The notes under the pieces: generated by a model | Databases searched by the model: none | What the model was told of the DNA's origin: nothing | Seen by the model: the letters and a program-made list of their open reading frames with translations, nothing else | Program-made: the position numbers and the translations under genes | NCBI GenBank assembly: GCA_030522415.1 | Contig: CM060126.1 | Location: 7,969,852 to 8,033,851 of the forward strand | Direction of reading: 5' to 3' | DNA length: 64,000 nt | Source: Channallabes apus | Taxonomy: Eukaryota > Chordata > Actinopteri > Siluriformes > Clariidae | Shown here: in pieces, positions 9,901 to 20,480 of the stretch | Position numbering within the stretch: position 1 is the first letter of the stretch | Layout: every line of letters starts with the position of its first letter

Positions 9901-12900
9901 GAGTGTGTTCACAATTACAGTAGTAGACGGCAGCCTAATTAAAAAGTCATACAAAAGTAGTATATCTTTTAATTATTGTAGGTGGTAAAGTTTTGTAAAA
10001 TAAATCCAAGTAAAAATTTGTTGAGTGTTTGTTGATTAGAGGTTTAGCGAGCTGTCACCAAGTTCGTCAGTGAAATAAGAATCTTGCCTAGGCTGCATTT
10101 TTGTGTGATCCTTATTCAGCCATTTTGTGGTGATTTTGAGGAAAGACTGACGAGTAAACACGAGGTCTAACCAGCAGATAAAACGTAAAGAGACAGATGT
10201 TTAGCTGTATAATTTAATATTAAAAACCTGTTTGTGGCTGATGTATTTTGGAAATGACTTAATATATTAATTTTTTGTGACTGTTACTTACTGTAAAAAA
10301 ACAAAGGTAAAGCAGACAATACCAAAGCTGTTTATTCATTGTTGAGAGATAAGGAAACTTTTAAGTGTTATCATGCGACTTTAACACGTTTGTGGCCTTT
10401 TTTAAAATTGTGTGTAAAATGATAACGGTTTGGTTTAGTCACTGGTTCAATATACTTTTTATATTCAGTTCTCTTTTAGTTTGTGAAAAGAAAATGTCCG
10501 TCAAAGTTAATGATGAACTAGAGCAATGAGAACTGTGATCTCCTCTTCCTGCTTTACACAATGCTGTGGTGTTCTTGTTTTAGCAAAGCTAGCGCTGAGT
10601 TGTCCACCACAGTGCGGGAAATGCGGTGCAGGCAGTTTCACATTACAGAGTAGTTGAGGAACCGGTTGAGTGTCCTGTCATGGGTTGCTTACTTTGTTCA
10701 AGAAACCTGTTTGGGAAATGCGTTTAGAGTTAATTCCGTGCACGCCTAACCATTTTCCTTACCTTTAAGGTTGCATAGACTACAGTAGTTGACTGATGCA
10801 TACACTACTGTAGCTGCCACTATGGGGTGCTCTTTACTAGATTTCAAAAAGTAAAGAAGCAGACTAAATGTAAAAGTTTAGATTAGATATTTTAACTGAC
10901 AGTACAACATGTAATGTAATGTTGTACAGGGGAGGGGAAGATTCTCTCCCCCCCCCCCCCCTTTTTTTTTATTCCTTTTATGGTGTAACACATCATGACC
11001 AGATCTTGATTCTGATGAGTCTAACCAAAATTTTTATGAAGACAAATTATGACTAAAAATATTTTAAGTTCTCTGTAATAATCACTGTAAAAATGTGCCA
11101 TGTCTGCAATAAACAAAATTAATAAATACCTAAGAATGGTAGTTTAATATTGTAAACAAAATGTACTACAGATTCACATTACCTTTAAAAAAATGTATAA
11201 ATTATTTAAAGTTTTAATTGGATGAATGAAGTGTGTCGCCCGGTGACTTTGGGAATGATTAACTGAAACATGATGAGTTTGTAGTAGAAATAGGGCCCCA
11301 AAGTTGGTTTAAGTATCAGCTTTCCACAGCCTCTTTCTCAGGGATTATGAATCACACGGGTGCATGGCGGTGGTGTTATTGAAAACTACTGGAAAGCACA
11401 CCTAAAAGCACACTTAAATTGTAAATAATTGTTCCCATATTATGTATTAAGGGGGTTTGTCCACCGCAATATAGAGCTACCAATGACTTCATAACAGGAG
11501 ATGATTTGGATATTCAAATCAATCCCGTGAACAGACATTCAATAACATCCTGTTAAATCGCTCTTGCACCTTAGTGTAGCACTGAAGTCATGATGTTCAG
11601 GACTGGTGAAAAGAAAATGTTTACATATGTACAATGTTTCTTTTCTGTGTACAGGTGATGCGCTTACTGAAACTTCAACGTCTTCAAAATCCAGAAAGTC
11701 CTTGACTGAGGAGACCCCAGGTAACTTATTTTAGCCCACGAAATTAAATTGCTTTAATACTAAATTCACCAGTAGCTTAATATTTTGTTTTTAGCTAACG
11801 TAATAAGTATTTATACTTTTTTTTATTTTATTTTTTTATTCAGGATCAAAGGTTGAATTAATTATGAATTAAATGTCATCTGTTCAGCTCCACAGGAAAT
11901 TCACATATGTGAAAAATGTGTTTAAGTTCAGTAACAAAGTATACCGCTGTTTCTCATCTAATAGCTTTTCTCTTCAAGTAGTTTTGGCTGTTTTTTGAGA
12001 ATGTTAAAAACATAAAGCTACATATAATTTACTATTAAAATGATGTTGCATTAGTGTGTATATATACGTATATACAAATGTGGTAAATTGTCTTCAAATT
12101 AAAATTTTTGCATACACAGCCGTACATAGTGTGATATGCAGTGAATTGCTTATACAACTCCGTCACATAAAATGAAGGATTTCTCTACAATAAATAAAGT
12201 GTACTGGGGAGTACAATTAAATTAAACATAAAATATTCTTTACAAATATTTTTTAATATTTAAGCTCTCAAATCTACAATATTTACAAGGTTACCAAAAT
12301 AGTGTATACTTTTTACATTATGCAGGATAAATTATATACTGTATAGAAAGGAATTAAAACTCAGTCAGTCTTCATTTATGTGAAAAATGAGCAGCGTATA
12401 AACAAGAACAGAAAATGTGCAACATCTTGATCTTGTAACGTCTTAATCTCATTTCTACATCCTCAGATAAATCTGATGCTGCCCTGCCTGAAATGTCTTC
12501 AGGAGAGTATGCAGGTGTGTATTTTAGTACGTCTTTAGCATCTACTGTACTTGCATTTGTATTCTTCTTCTGACTTTTTAATGGAAAGTTGTAATGCGCT
12601 GTAGCCAAATTAAAGACTTGAACTCGGCAGTTATTCGTATCTTGGGACTGTTTATGTCCAGACTGCGTGGTGGTGTGGCAAATGGAAACATTACCTTGTA
12701 TATTGATTTTCAGAGAAGTGCCTGGCTGATGCAGAGGCAGGGCTGTGCAGGGCCTCCATCGTACGCTACTACTACACAAGTGGCACATGTAAACGCTTCA
12801 GATATGGTGGATGCGGTGGCAATAAGAACAACTATGAATCTGAGGAGGAGTGCATGAACACCTGCACAGGTATGTACAGGTCCTTCTCAAATAATTTGCA

Positions 12901-15198
12901 TATACTTCATGTGATGAAGTTCATTATTTTCTGTAATGTACTGATAAACATAGACTTTCATATTTTAGGTTCATTACACACAAACTGAAGTAGTTCAAGC
13001 CTTTTATTGATGATTGTGGCATACAGCTCATGAAAACTCCAAATCCCTATCTCAAAAAATAAGCAGTTGTCTTGTTTTGAATAGATTATTGCATCAGTGT
13101 TTAAAAAATTTATTGGAAACCAGAATACATGAGTACATCTACACAGGTGTGCAGCAAGTTATTTAGATTGCACGTTTGGATCTGAAGCATGTTAACCAAA
13201 ACAGCATGCATCAGCCTGTGGGTGGATGAGCTCATGTTTGGAGATTGGGTTAATAATTTCATCACCTCTCTCTTCATAGTGAAAGATTCCGAGAAGACGC
13301 ATGAGGATCGAGGTAACTTATTTCCATAAAATTACTCATTTCAGTTATGTGAATGAAAAATGAATTGTGTCCTAGCCTGAGTAAACCCTAAACATGTGTT
13401 CTACACAGAGGCCTGCTTTGTGCCCTCTGATGCTGGACCATGCCGTGCCGCTTTCCGGATGTTCTACTATGAACCGGGTACTCAGTCCTGCCGGCAGTTC
13501 ACCTACGGAGGCTGCAAAGGCAACAAGAACCGTTACAGCACCCCGGAGGAATGCATGTCCAATTGCGCTGGGAAAGAGGGTAGGAGGAGATCGTGCATAG
13601 AGTTGAATAAATGCTTAAATAAAGGAATGCAGTTTTTAAATCAACCAGATGGTATTACCTTGACCTATTTAATAATGTTCAAGTTGGTAGTTCTTTGTTT
13701 GCTTCTAATGTACCTGTACATAAATAAGCAATGACTGCTGGTATTAATTGATATACATACACGCAGGAACACACTCATTAAAGGACACATAAGGCAACAC
13801 CTTTAGTAATAGTTCTTAGTCGTGCATTGTCTGTTTTCACTTGTAAGCAGGATGAGCAGTAGTATGTGCACGCTGTTAATCAGCTATTTTCTGTAAATAA
13901 CCAAAATGTACCCTTCAGTTGGTTCTTTTACATAATCTGTACTTTGACAAGTTGGATAATGCTTGTTCTCATATATAAAAAAACAATATAGTTATACAGT
14001 AGTGGTTAAGATGTTTGTGTATCTTAGTGTTCACCTTCTTTGTCAGCGAACCAGGCTTGTATAAATTATTTTTTAGTCTTGGAAGACATTTCCTCGAGAA
14101 CTGCACTACTTGATACAACAACTCCTCAAAACTTTGGTGCAAACACACTTCGCCTCCTTAAAAAAAGTCGTCTTTGTTTGTCTAAGAGAGGATCTGTAGG
14201 GCACGTTCTCATGGGAATAGCTATACAGATTCTTGGGTTGTTTTTCACACTTCATTATTTATTTATTTTTTTGAGTTTGTGAGCATTCCAGAGAAATGAT
14301 TCCTGGCCCTCCTGAGTATGGTGGCGTGGGGCTTGCTTCCATCGAACCGTGGTGCGGTCTGCATCAGGAAGCTACTGGAACGTGACACCTCATGCTGAGC
14401 GCTGTGATTGGTTCAGCTTGTCACGTTACCGCCTGCTTCAAGTTTTGTGATGGCAGAAAGATTTCTCCCCCCCCCCCCCAACTGAGGAGATGGAATGCCT
14501 TACTGATGTTTTAAAAACACTTTCAGACGACTGCAGTGTTGGTAGCTCAAATTTGGAGTGAGAGTTTACACTGAGAGGCACATCTTGTGCTGGGCTGCAT
14601 GTTTAAAAAAACATTTTTACACATTTAATGGCACCAGTTTTTATAGTTCTTACTACTTGACGATATGCCATGCATTTGAAAAGTGCTGCTGTTCACTGTC
14701 TGGATATTGGTACTGAAGGATAACTAGAAAGCAGTTGCTTGTCATTTTAGAAACTAGAATGAACAAAAGTGACCTATGGAATTGCGTGCATTAGTGTTAC
14801 TATAAACCATAATGGTGTTTGTCTGCTTGTTTTACGTTTGTCATGTAGTAATAAGTATGCATTGTTCCCGTAGGGGGATTTGAGGAGCATTGGGGGCATG
14901 GGGAGCACAGGGGTCGCTGGAATCCAGGTAAAGACAGACTGTTTTAATAATTTCCTAATCTTTCTCTAATTATGACTATTTGCAAAATAGGTTTTCCTAA
15001 TTCCTTTGTTAATGATATTTTTTTTCCTTAGCCTTTTTCCTGGTCACCACATTGGCCGTCATGTCCGTCGTGCTGCTTGTTGGGTTGCTCGTGATCTCCG
15101 TGCGTCGTGTGAAGCATCAGCGCCTCCTGCTCCTGGATGACAAGCAAGAGCTACTGCCGGAGGAGCACATTCCCGAGGAGGTCCACAGTGACCACTAA
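6594..15198 (+). CDS. spint2: spint2-like membrane Kunitz protease inhibitor (HAI-2), complete, 9 exons
   Basis: Inhibitor of trypsin-like serine proteases such as HGF activator and matriptase at epithelial surfaces (family knowledge). Exons: 6594-6921, 8312-8482, 11655-11720, 12467-12514, 12714-12869, 13280-13312, 13409-13579, 14874-14927, 15032-15198. All have AG/GT borders and every junction is phase 1; the sum is 1194 nt, giving 397 residues plus stop. Layout: signal peptide 1-20, MANSC domain about 24-105, Kunitz 1 (Cys112-Cys162), Ser/Thr linkers, Kunitz 2 (Cys207-Cys255), Kunitz 3 (Cys270-Cys320), transmembrane helix about 344-366, then an Arg/Lys stop-transfer and acidic tail. Each Kunitz domain has Arg right after its second cysteine (P1), as expected for trypsin-like targets. 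No LDL-receptor class A repeat was found, which argues against SPINT1. Mammalian SPINT2 has two Kunitz domains and no MANSC, so the layout differs. The neighbour ppp1r14a supports spint2. Confidence 0.9.
6922..8311 (+). other. spint2: spint2 intron 1
   Basis: Begins with a (CT)n(CA)n microsatellite (about 6948-6996). It contains two related AT-rich segments (about 7110-7310 and 7400-7560) sharing 'gcgaatctgcgtttctcaaa'-like text, which look like a local duplication. It also contains an L2 3'-end fragment. No further exon fits the reading phase. Confidence 0.6.
7868..7996 (+). repeat. L2-type LINE 3'-end fragment in spint2 intron 1
   Basis: Contains 'aatggccactgttaaaagca' followed by 'ctgtaaataaaattgaatcc', the same 3' signature as the L2 pieces at 3.1 kb and 62.6 kb. 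Only about the last 130 bases of the element remain. Confidence 0.6.
8312..8482 (+). CDS. spint2: spint2 exon 2: Kunitz domain 1
   Basis: Encodes 57 residues with all six Kunitz cysteines at the usual spacing (8, 15, 7, 12 and 3 residues between successive cysteines). The reactive site reads GPCRAS, giving P1 Arg. YGGCGGNSNNF is the family signature. The acceptor is TTTCAG, the donor is GTAAAC, and both ends are phase 1, so the exon is a self-contained domain cassette. Confidence 0.95.
8483..11654 (+). other. spint2: spint2 intron 2 (3.2 kb)
   Basis: The longest intron of the gene. It contains one minus-strand SINE (8955-9238) and a C-run followed by a T-run near 10950. The rest is AT-rich DNA in which I recognise neither exons nor repeats. 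Confidence 0.6.
8955..9238 (-). repeat. tRNA-derived SINE with RTE-like 3' tail
   Basis: Read on the minus strand it starts with a worn tRNA-like head, continues through 'ttcaattcccacccaatgct' and 'gtgcggattggatggtccac', and ends 'gcgggagcacccgaagga'-like. The same order occurs at 42.7 kb and 45.4 kb. The tail resembles the 3' end of the RTE LINE at 24.7 kb. Confidence 0.65.
11655..11720 (+). CDS. spint2: spint2 exon 3: Ser/Thr-rich linker
   Basis: A 22-codon exon rich in Ser, Thr, Lys and Glu (ALTETSTSSKSRKSLTEETP). Both ends are phase 1 and the acceptor and donor are good (GTACAG, GTAACT). It likely forms an extended, possibly O-glycosylated spacer between Kunitz 1 and Kunitz 2. It is supported by frame and splice sites rather than by homology. 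Confidence 0.75.
12467..12514 (+). CDS. spint2: spint2 exon 4: short acidic linker
   Basis: A 16-codon exon (DKSDAALPEMSSGEYA) bounded by TCCTCAG and GTGTGT and phase 1 at both ends. Including or skipping it keeps the frame, so alternative splicing is possible. Support comes from splice sites and phase only. Confidence 0.65.
12714..12869 (+). CDS. spint2: spint2 exon 5: Kunitz domain 2 (short loop)
   Basis: Encodes 52 residues with six Kunitz cysteines and reactive site GLCRAS (P1 Arg). The interval between the second and third cysteines is 13 residues (RASIVRYYYTSGT) rather than the 15 seen in Kunitz 1 and 3, so two residues are missing in the turn after the first beta strand. The other spacings are normal and YGGCGGNKNNY is intact. 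Phase 1 at both ends. Confidence 0.93.
13280..13312 (+). CDS. spint2: spint2 exon 6: 11-codon linker
   Basis: A tiny exon (VKDSEKTHEDR) between TTCATAG and GTAACT, phase 1 at both ends, linking Kunitz 2 and Kunitz 3. It is called from splice signals, phase and its position in the series of small linker exons. Confidence 0.6.
13409..13579 (+). CDS. spint2: spint2 exon 7: Kunitz domain 3
   Basis: Encodes 57 residues with six cysteines at standard spacing, reactive site GPCRAA (P1 Arg) and YGGCKGNKNRY. The exon is the same length and phase as exon 2, as expected if the domains arose by exon duplication. The acceptor is ACACAG and the donor is GTAGGA. Confidence 0.95.
13580..14873 (+). other. 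spint2: spint2 intron 7
   Basis: About 1.3 kb. A C-run lies near 14467. I see no exon or named repeat in it. Confidence 0.6.
14874..14927 (+). CDS. spint2: spint2 exon 8: His/Gly-rich juxtamembrane linker
   Basis: 18 codons (GFEEHWGHGEHRGRWNP) between CCCGTAG and GTAAAG, phase 1 at both ends, directly before the membrane-spanning exon. It is unusually rich in Gly, His and Trp for a linker. Support is from splicing and phase. Confidence 0.7.
15032..15198 (+). CDS. spint2: spint2 exon 9: transmembrane helix and cytoplasmic tail
   Basis: Encodes a hydrophobic helix (FFLVTTLAVMSVVLLVGLLV and three further residues), then RRVKHQR as the positive-inside boundary, and a short tail with the acidic segments DDKQELLPEE and EEVHSDH before TAA. 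This makes the product a type I single-pass membrane protein, as for HAI-1 and HAI-2. Confidence 0.93.
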
Positions 15199-16340
15199 AA
15201 CCATTTCCTTCTCTCTTTGCTACTGAACACCACTATAGCTACACTCCGATTCTGTCACGTAGCCTGTCACACACACACACGGGTTAGGAAAAGCTTTGAA
15301 AAATTAAGATTGCAAAATATTGGGAAAAAACGCCCAGTAAAACTACAACACCTTTTGTCGTTTTTGATGTAACACCTTTTAATATTATTCTTTATGTAGC
15401 ACGCAAGTGTGATTAACTTGGTAGCTATTAAAAACATTAGATTTGACAATCTTTATGCAAAAAAAAAAAAAACTTGGTCTATATTTTTAGTGATGAGGAC
15501 ATTGTTTTAACATCCTATTCTCTCTCGTTTTAAATAAATAAATCAGTAAATGAGCAAATTAATTTATTTTTGGTTGCTCATTATGAAATAGTTTCTTAGC
15601 TTTGGAAAATGGACAGATTTGTAGAGTTCATTACTGCATTTCCTCATTCCTATCTTGAGGTGTTATAAAATATGAAGGGGAAACTTCCTTTTTACTATAT
15701 CCTCTCAATCTGTCTGATTACATTGTCTGACATATGCTGTATCATTCTTTATAAACTATAATTTTATATACATTTTAAAATAAATGAAATATGAATTTAA
15801 ACAGAATGAACAGTCAAATGTTGTAGAACATTAAAGATAATTGGCTGTATTTTATTAAATATATTGCACCACTCTTATTGATGGTACACTCCGCAAGTTA
15901 AAGACGTTTTCTAAGTTGAAACAGCTACAGCAATAATTTACACACATAACAGAAATTGTGAACGACCATTTGATGGTACAGAACCCAGAAATGTGTATAA
16001 CAAAATGATTAATGATTTTAACCTTTAAAGATTAAAAAGCCTTTAAAAAGATCATTTATGAAATGATCAGACCATGGTATCATCAGACCATTTATGAAAC
16101 AAAACTGGTCATTCTTAGCACATATATTATGTAGGATGGATAACTACAACGGTTGAACTACTGAATGTGTCAAGCACACACTTATTATAATATAATTTAA
16201 TAATGATATTAAATTATGATATGTCCGGTACTGGATTAATAGTTAAGATGTTCTGCATTGTTATGTATAATGTACAAATACATATATATTTGTTTTATGT
16301 TGTAACCTGAATAAAAAGTTCGATGACTTAAGATGTAATA
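15199..16340 (+). other. spint2: Probable spint2 3' untranslated region
   Basis: AT-rich DNA after the stop codon with several AATAAA-type signals. No coding frame or repeat family is recognised. The 3' end is uncertain without transcript data. Confidence 0.5.
16310..16315 (+). terminator. spint2: Candidate spint2 polyadenylation signal
   Basis: AATAAA followed by a T/G-rich stretch within 40 bases ('atattttgtgagga'). Earlier signals exist near 15534 and 15777, so shorter transcripts are possible. Confidence 0.4.
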
Positions 16341-18320
16341 TTTTGTGAGGATAATCTTCAACTTTGTTTTCTAAGTAATGTTTCATGTCTTTAGAACTGA
16401 AACAACTATAATCTATAATAAAAGCAATAGATGATAGATCACAGTGGTATGTGTGTTATTTATGGCATGTTGTTCATACACATGGAGGAACAAACATTAA
16501 TTGTTTCATCCTTCCAGTTAGTGCTTTTTGAAGGACACCAGCTATAAAAGGCTTAACATATTATCTGGGTGTAGTCTTTACTGTACAGTGCATGTCTAAA
16601 ACTTTTAGATATGCAGTGATAAACAACAAAGCGTATCTGGCCAAGTATTCAACGCAGCTTGGCATAGATTCCTAAAGTCCCATGAGTCGTACTGTACAAA
16701 ACTGTTCTTTCCTCAGATGGTGGTGTTTGGTGGTGGTGCTGTGAGTGGAGTGAGTTGTATAGCATGTCAGTTCTAAATCTTCCATGTGTGTTAAGTTACT
16801 TTGAGATCTTGTAATTGGGGAGGCCATTACATATGATTTACTTCATTTTCATGCTTCAGCTGTTGAAGGAACCCTTATGAGCAATACTCAGTGTTTTCCT
16901 TGCATTTCAGCTCCCACTTTTGCTACGGATTCCAGATTGTGGCTTGGTGTGGCACCGGGTGGTTGGATGTCTTTTTAAGGACTAAGTGGAATGATGACTG
17001 TTTACTGTTGACATGACATGGCGCCACTGTGGTGGCTGCTGTTGCAATTCCTAGCACGCTGTAGGTTGCTTGACTGCCCTTGTCGAAGCATGGTTATAAC
17101 TACCTTATGAATAGGCCTCCAGAAATGTATGGCAGACTTCCAGCAGACCTGTCAGTCATAAGAAGCTGTAGTTGCCATACTGGCAGGATGTGAAAAGATG
17201 CAGTCAGCTGGCATTCAAATTCCTGCAGAAAGCATGAGGTAGCCTTCACCCTTGTTGGTTGGTAGCTGTCTGTAGCCTTGATAGGGCTGTTAGATACTGT
17301 ACGACTAAATTAGGGGGGAAATTGGGGACGAATATAAAAATGGATGTACTGTACAAAGACTGTACTGAACGTAATGTAAAAAATGGGCATAACTTTTTCT
17401 CTCTTCTATACAAATGCACTACATATAATGTACTTTGTAGTACAAAGGTACTACATACAGTATACATAGTCAATGTCACAAGTGATGTATTTGATGCAAT
17501 ATTTATGGAGATGACCCAATTCGCAAGGGAAATGTTCACAGAAGTTAAAAGAAGGGTAACCAGCATTGAAGACAATCAACTGCATCGAAGTGCATTTAGA
17601 AAGAGGATTTAAGAGTTGGGGTCAATGATGGTGCAAATGCATCACTTCTAATGGAGACTATGTCGAGTAGATCCTTTATATAGAGGATGAGTTACTGTAC
17701 TTCACCAAAATGTACAACTTGAATGTAATGTAATGTCCACTTTTGCATTACATTTGGTACAACCATCATGCATACATGTGAAAATGCTTTTTAGAAATGC
17801 CAAAGGTTGCATCTGCCATGGATTGTGCATGGAAAATGTGTGTCCAACAAAAAGCCAGCTAAAACAGGAACGTTGATTTGCCGTGATCTTCGTTCTCCAG
17901 ACCTAATTTGAAGACAGCAGTGTCTGTTAAAGCTCTTAAGAGCATACAAAAGAAGTTGGAGGCAGCATTGAAAGCAATAAATTTCTTTCTGCTATGAATC
18001 AACTGTATTGCTATCTATCATATCCTATGCAAACATTGCTGATGGACTGTGTACCGTCCACTCGTAAAGTAATGGAACAGAAAAGTACATTTATTTGTTT
18101 TTTAATTTCCTTACACTGAAAACATTTAGTTTTTTGATCAAAAGATAAGAATGAAATAACAGGCCCGGGTTTAAACTTTAATTTCCTGATTTTTATATAT
18201 AGATGTATTATGCAATATAGAGCATAATTGAGGCACGTTTTTTTAATAAAAAGGATAAACCAACAAAAAGACCAGAGAGCTGTTTGGAGGAAAACAAGCT
18301 TTTTCTAAGCTAAGAAAAGA
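16341..18320. other. Intergenic DNA, no gene seen
   Basis: No splice-compatible conserved coding segment is visible. The part from about 16580 to 17240 reads like decayed transposon DNA (GC-balanced, no stop-free frame). The segment at 17246-17612 is open on both strands but codes for nothing recognisable. Confidence 0.5.
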
Positions 18321-18332
18321 GGTAAAATTACT

Positions 18333-18616
18333 AACTCATCGTCTATACCGCTTTATCCTGTTTTCAGGGTCGCGGGGGGCCTGGAGCCTATCCCAGGAGG
18401 CTTAGGGCACACCCTGGACAGGGTGCCAATCCACCACAGGGCACACACACATACGCACACTATGGGCAATTTGGGAACACCAATTAGCCTAATCTGCAGG
18501 TCTTTGGGAGGAAACCCGCCAAGCACGGGGAGAACATGCAAACTCCATGCACACAGAGACCCGGACCCTGGAGGGGCAAGGCGACAGTGCTAACCACTAC
18601 ACCACCGTGCCACCCT
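18333..18616 (-). repeat. Full-length Mermaid/DANA-type SINE with target duplication
   Basis: A minus-strand copy running from the 3' tail ('ctataccgctttatcctg') through the core to the head ('taaccactacaccaccgtgc'). It is flanked by ggtaaaattact (18321-18332) and ggtaaaatcact (18617-18628), an 11/12 match that fits the target-site duplication made by LINE-driven insertion. Confidence 0.9.
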
Positions 18617-18759
18617 GGTAAAATCACTATCATGCATTTTATTTTCAAGATGTGAAGAAAAGATCCAATAAGCTTTTTAAAAAGACAGATTATATATAGG
18701 GGCACTGGAATATAGGGGAAAACCAGATGCAAACAAGTAAGTTTTTAAAAAAATGTGTA

Positions 18760-18945
18760 ATTATTCACCCCAGAATGGACACCAGTCCATTGCTTGGCAA
18801 CATGAACAAACATGCACATTAATTAACCTGCTACAGGCATCTACCATTGCAATTGCACATGCACAAAAGCTCAGAATCAAACCAGCAACTTTGAAACTGT
18901 AAGGCAACAACACTACTCACTGTACCACCATGCCACCCTCATATA
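18760..18945 (-). repeat. Degenerate SINE copy
   Basis: The minus-strand reading shows a head ('gggtggcatggtggtacagt'), a worn B-box region and a 'tggcatggtggt...gttgcc' order like the other SINEs, but the core is strongly diverged. The 3' portion 'gaatggacaccagtccattg' matches the tail region of older Mermaid-like copies only loosely. Confidence 0.5.
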
Positions 18946-19670
18946 ATTATAAAATTATTTAAAGATTAGAAGTTAAATCATGCAAAACAAATAATCTGGA
19001 GCTGGTCTTGGGAACTAAATAGTCAGGCACCTGAAGGTATTGATGGAAAGCTGCTGCATACTGTATCCCAGTGGCTTGCAATGAGAGCCTGCAGGTTGTG
19101 ATATGTAAACTTCTGTGCCACAAGGGGGTGCTGCTAGCTAGGCACTCCTCTGGCCTGGAGATAATAAAGCAGCTGTAATGATTCTGCCCATGGCCTGCAT
19201 TGTTTTCTCCTACTGTTTTAAAAGATGCTGGGAAACAACAGCGGCAGTTCCCTTGAAATAACGAGTCCCTTCCTGCTAAGAACTTCACCACAGCTACCCA
19301 TCTGGTCGCCTCTTCTAATCGGATACAGTCATGAATACAGAGTCATGAAGTTAGAGTGTCGTGTATGAATCACATGTTTAATGGACTCTATGGAAAGATT
19401 TCTTTTCTTATTAAAAAACCGGTTGGCCAGCTTTTGATTTGTATCTGTTAAAACCACCAGTGTATGGTGTGTTGACACGATGAACTGCACAGATTGCTGG
19501 GCTCGTGCCATTGTCTCTGCAAGCTGAGGCAGCTGAAACTAGGTCATAAAGACCGAGCCATTAGCTCATTTCCTAGTCATGTCCAACAAACCAGCCTCTC
19601 CAAGTGCAATGAACTTCAGTTTGTAGACATTTAACAAAATGTAGCTTAACAGTAGGGTCTGGTTACAAAT

Positions 19671-20163
19671 AAAGAAGTAAGGAGTTAGTGTAATTTAGCA
19701 GAATGGAGGATTAAGTAAAAAAATTCCAGAGGGCATAAAAGTCTTCCTAGAAACTGATGTTTCATTAATCATTAATTAATTACACTAACAGTCGATCGTA
19801 GCATGGGTGAAAGTTGGCCGGTACGGTCTGCAGTACTGGATAGATTGGAGCCGTCTGACAAAATCCACATTCGATCCAGTCCTGAAAGTATGAGAACCCA
19901 GCTGATAACATAATGTCATCCTAAACAACACTTTGTCTGATTAATAATTGCTTCTATGTCATTCTGAATTGCCTCTGAACCATTTATTGTTTCGTCCAAA
20001 GCTAATGTGAGCTCCAAAGCTAACTAGCATCTAACACAAGGCTAATTCTAAATGCCTCTCTAACCCATGATCTAAAGTAGTAGAGCGTTGACGCGTTAAT
20101 GAGTTTCATTAAACAAATATTTTCCCATAATCTACTATACATGGCTGCTGCGGAGGGTCTTTT
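19671..20163. repeat. Dispersed repeat copy A (pairs with 27.1 kb)
   Basis: 'agaagtaaggagttagtgta' to 'acactaacagtcgatcgtag' at the left, and 'tattttcccataatctacta' at the right, recur at 27099-27561 in the same order with a different middle. The gypsy element starts about 55 bases after this copy. The family is not recognised. Confidence 0.6.
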
Positions 20164-20219
20164 TGAAAATCTAATTAAAATTTTATTCATCACATACACA
20201 GTCATACACAATATGATAG

Positions 20220-20463
20220 TGTGGCGTGGGCGGGCCGGCGGCTGACGACCGTCATGCTTTGCGGGGGTTGTCTCTACCATGAGAGAGAAGGGTGTTTAGG
20301 TTAGTGGCTTCGGCCAAGTTGCGCGTGTTTGTGTGTGTGTGTTTGACCTGTGTATGTGTGCTTGTGCTGAGAGTAATAAACTACTCCCCAGCCATTTGCA
20401 TTGGGGAGCAATTAAGCTCACTCGTCCTCCAAGATCCCTGCTAGCGTCGAAAAAATTGCTACA
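20220..20463 (+). repeat. 5' LTR of the gypsy element
   Basis: Carries 'gagtaataaactactcccca' (possible polyadenylation signal AATAAA) and ends GCTACA directly before the primer site. It is about 97-98% identical to the 3' LTR by eye, apart from one 6-bp indel. Confidence 0.9.
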
Positions 20464-20480
20464 TTGGTGTCAGAAGTGGG

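Noticed and set aside
17246..17612. Overlapping open frames on both strands
   Set aside because: Neither product resembles a protein family, and codon use and context look non-coding.
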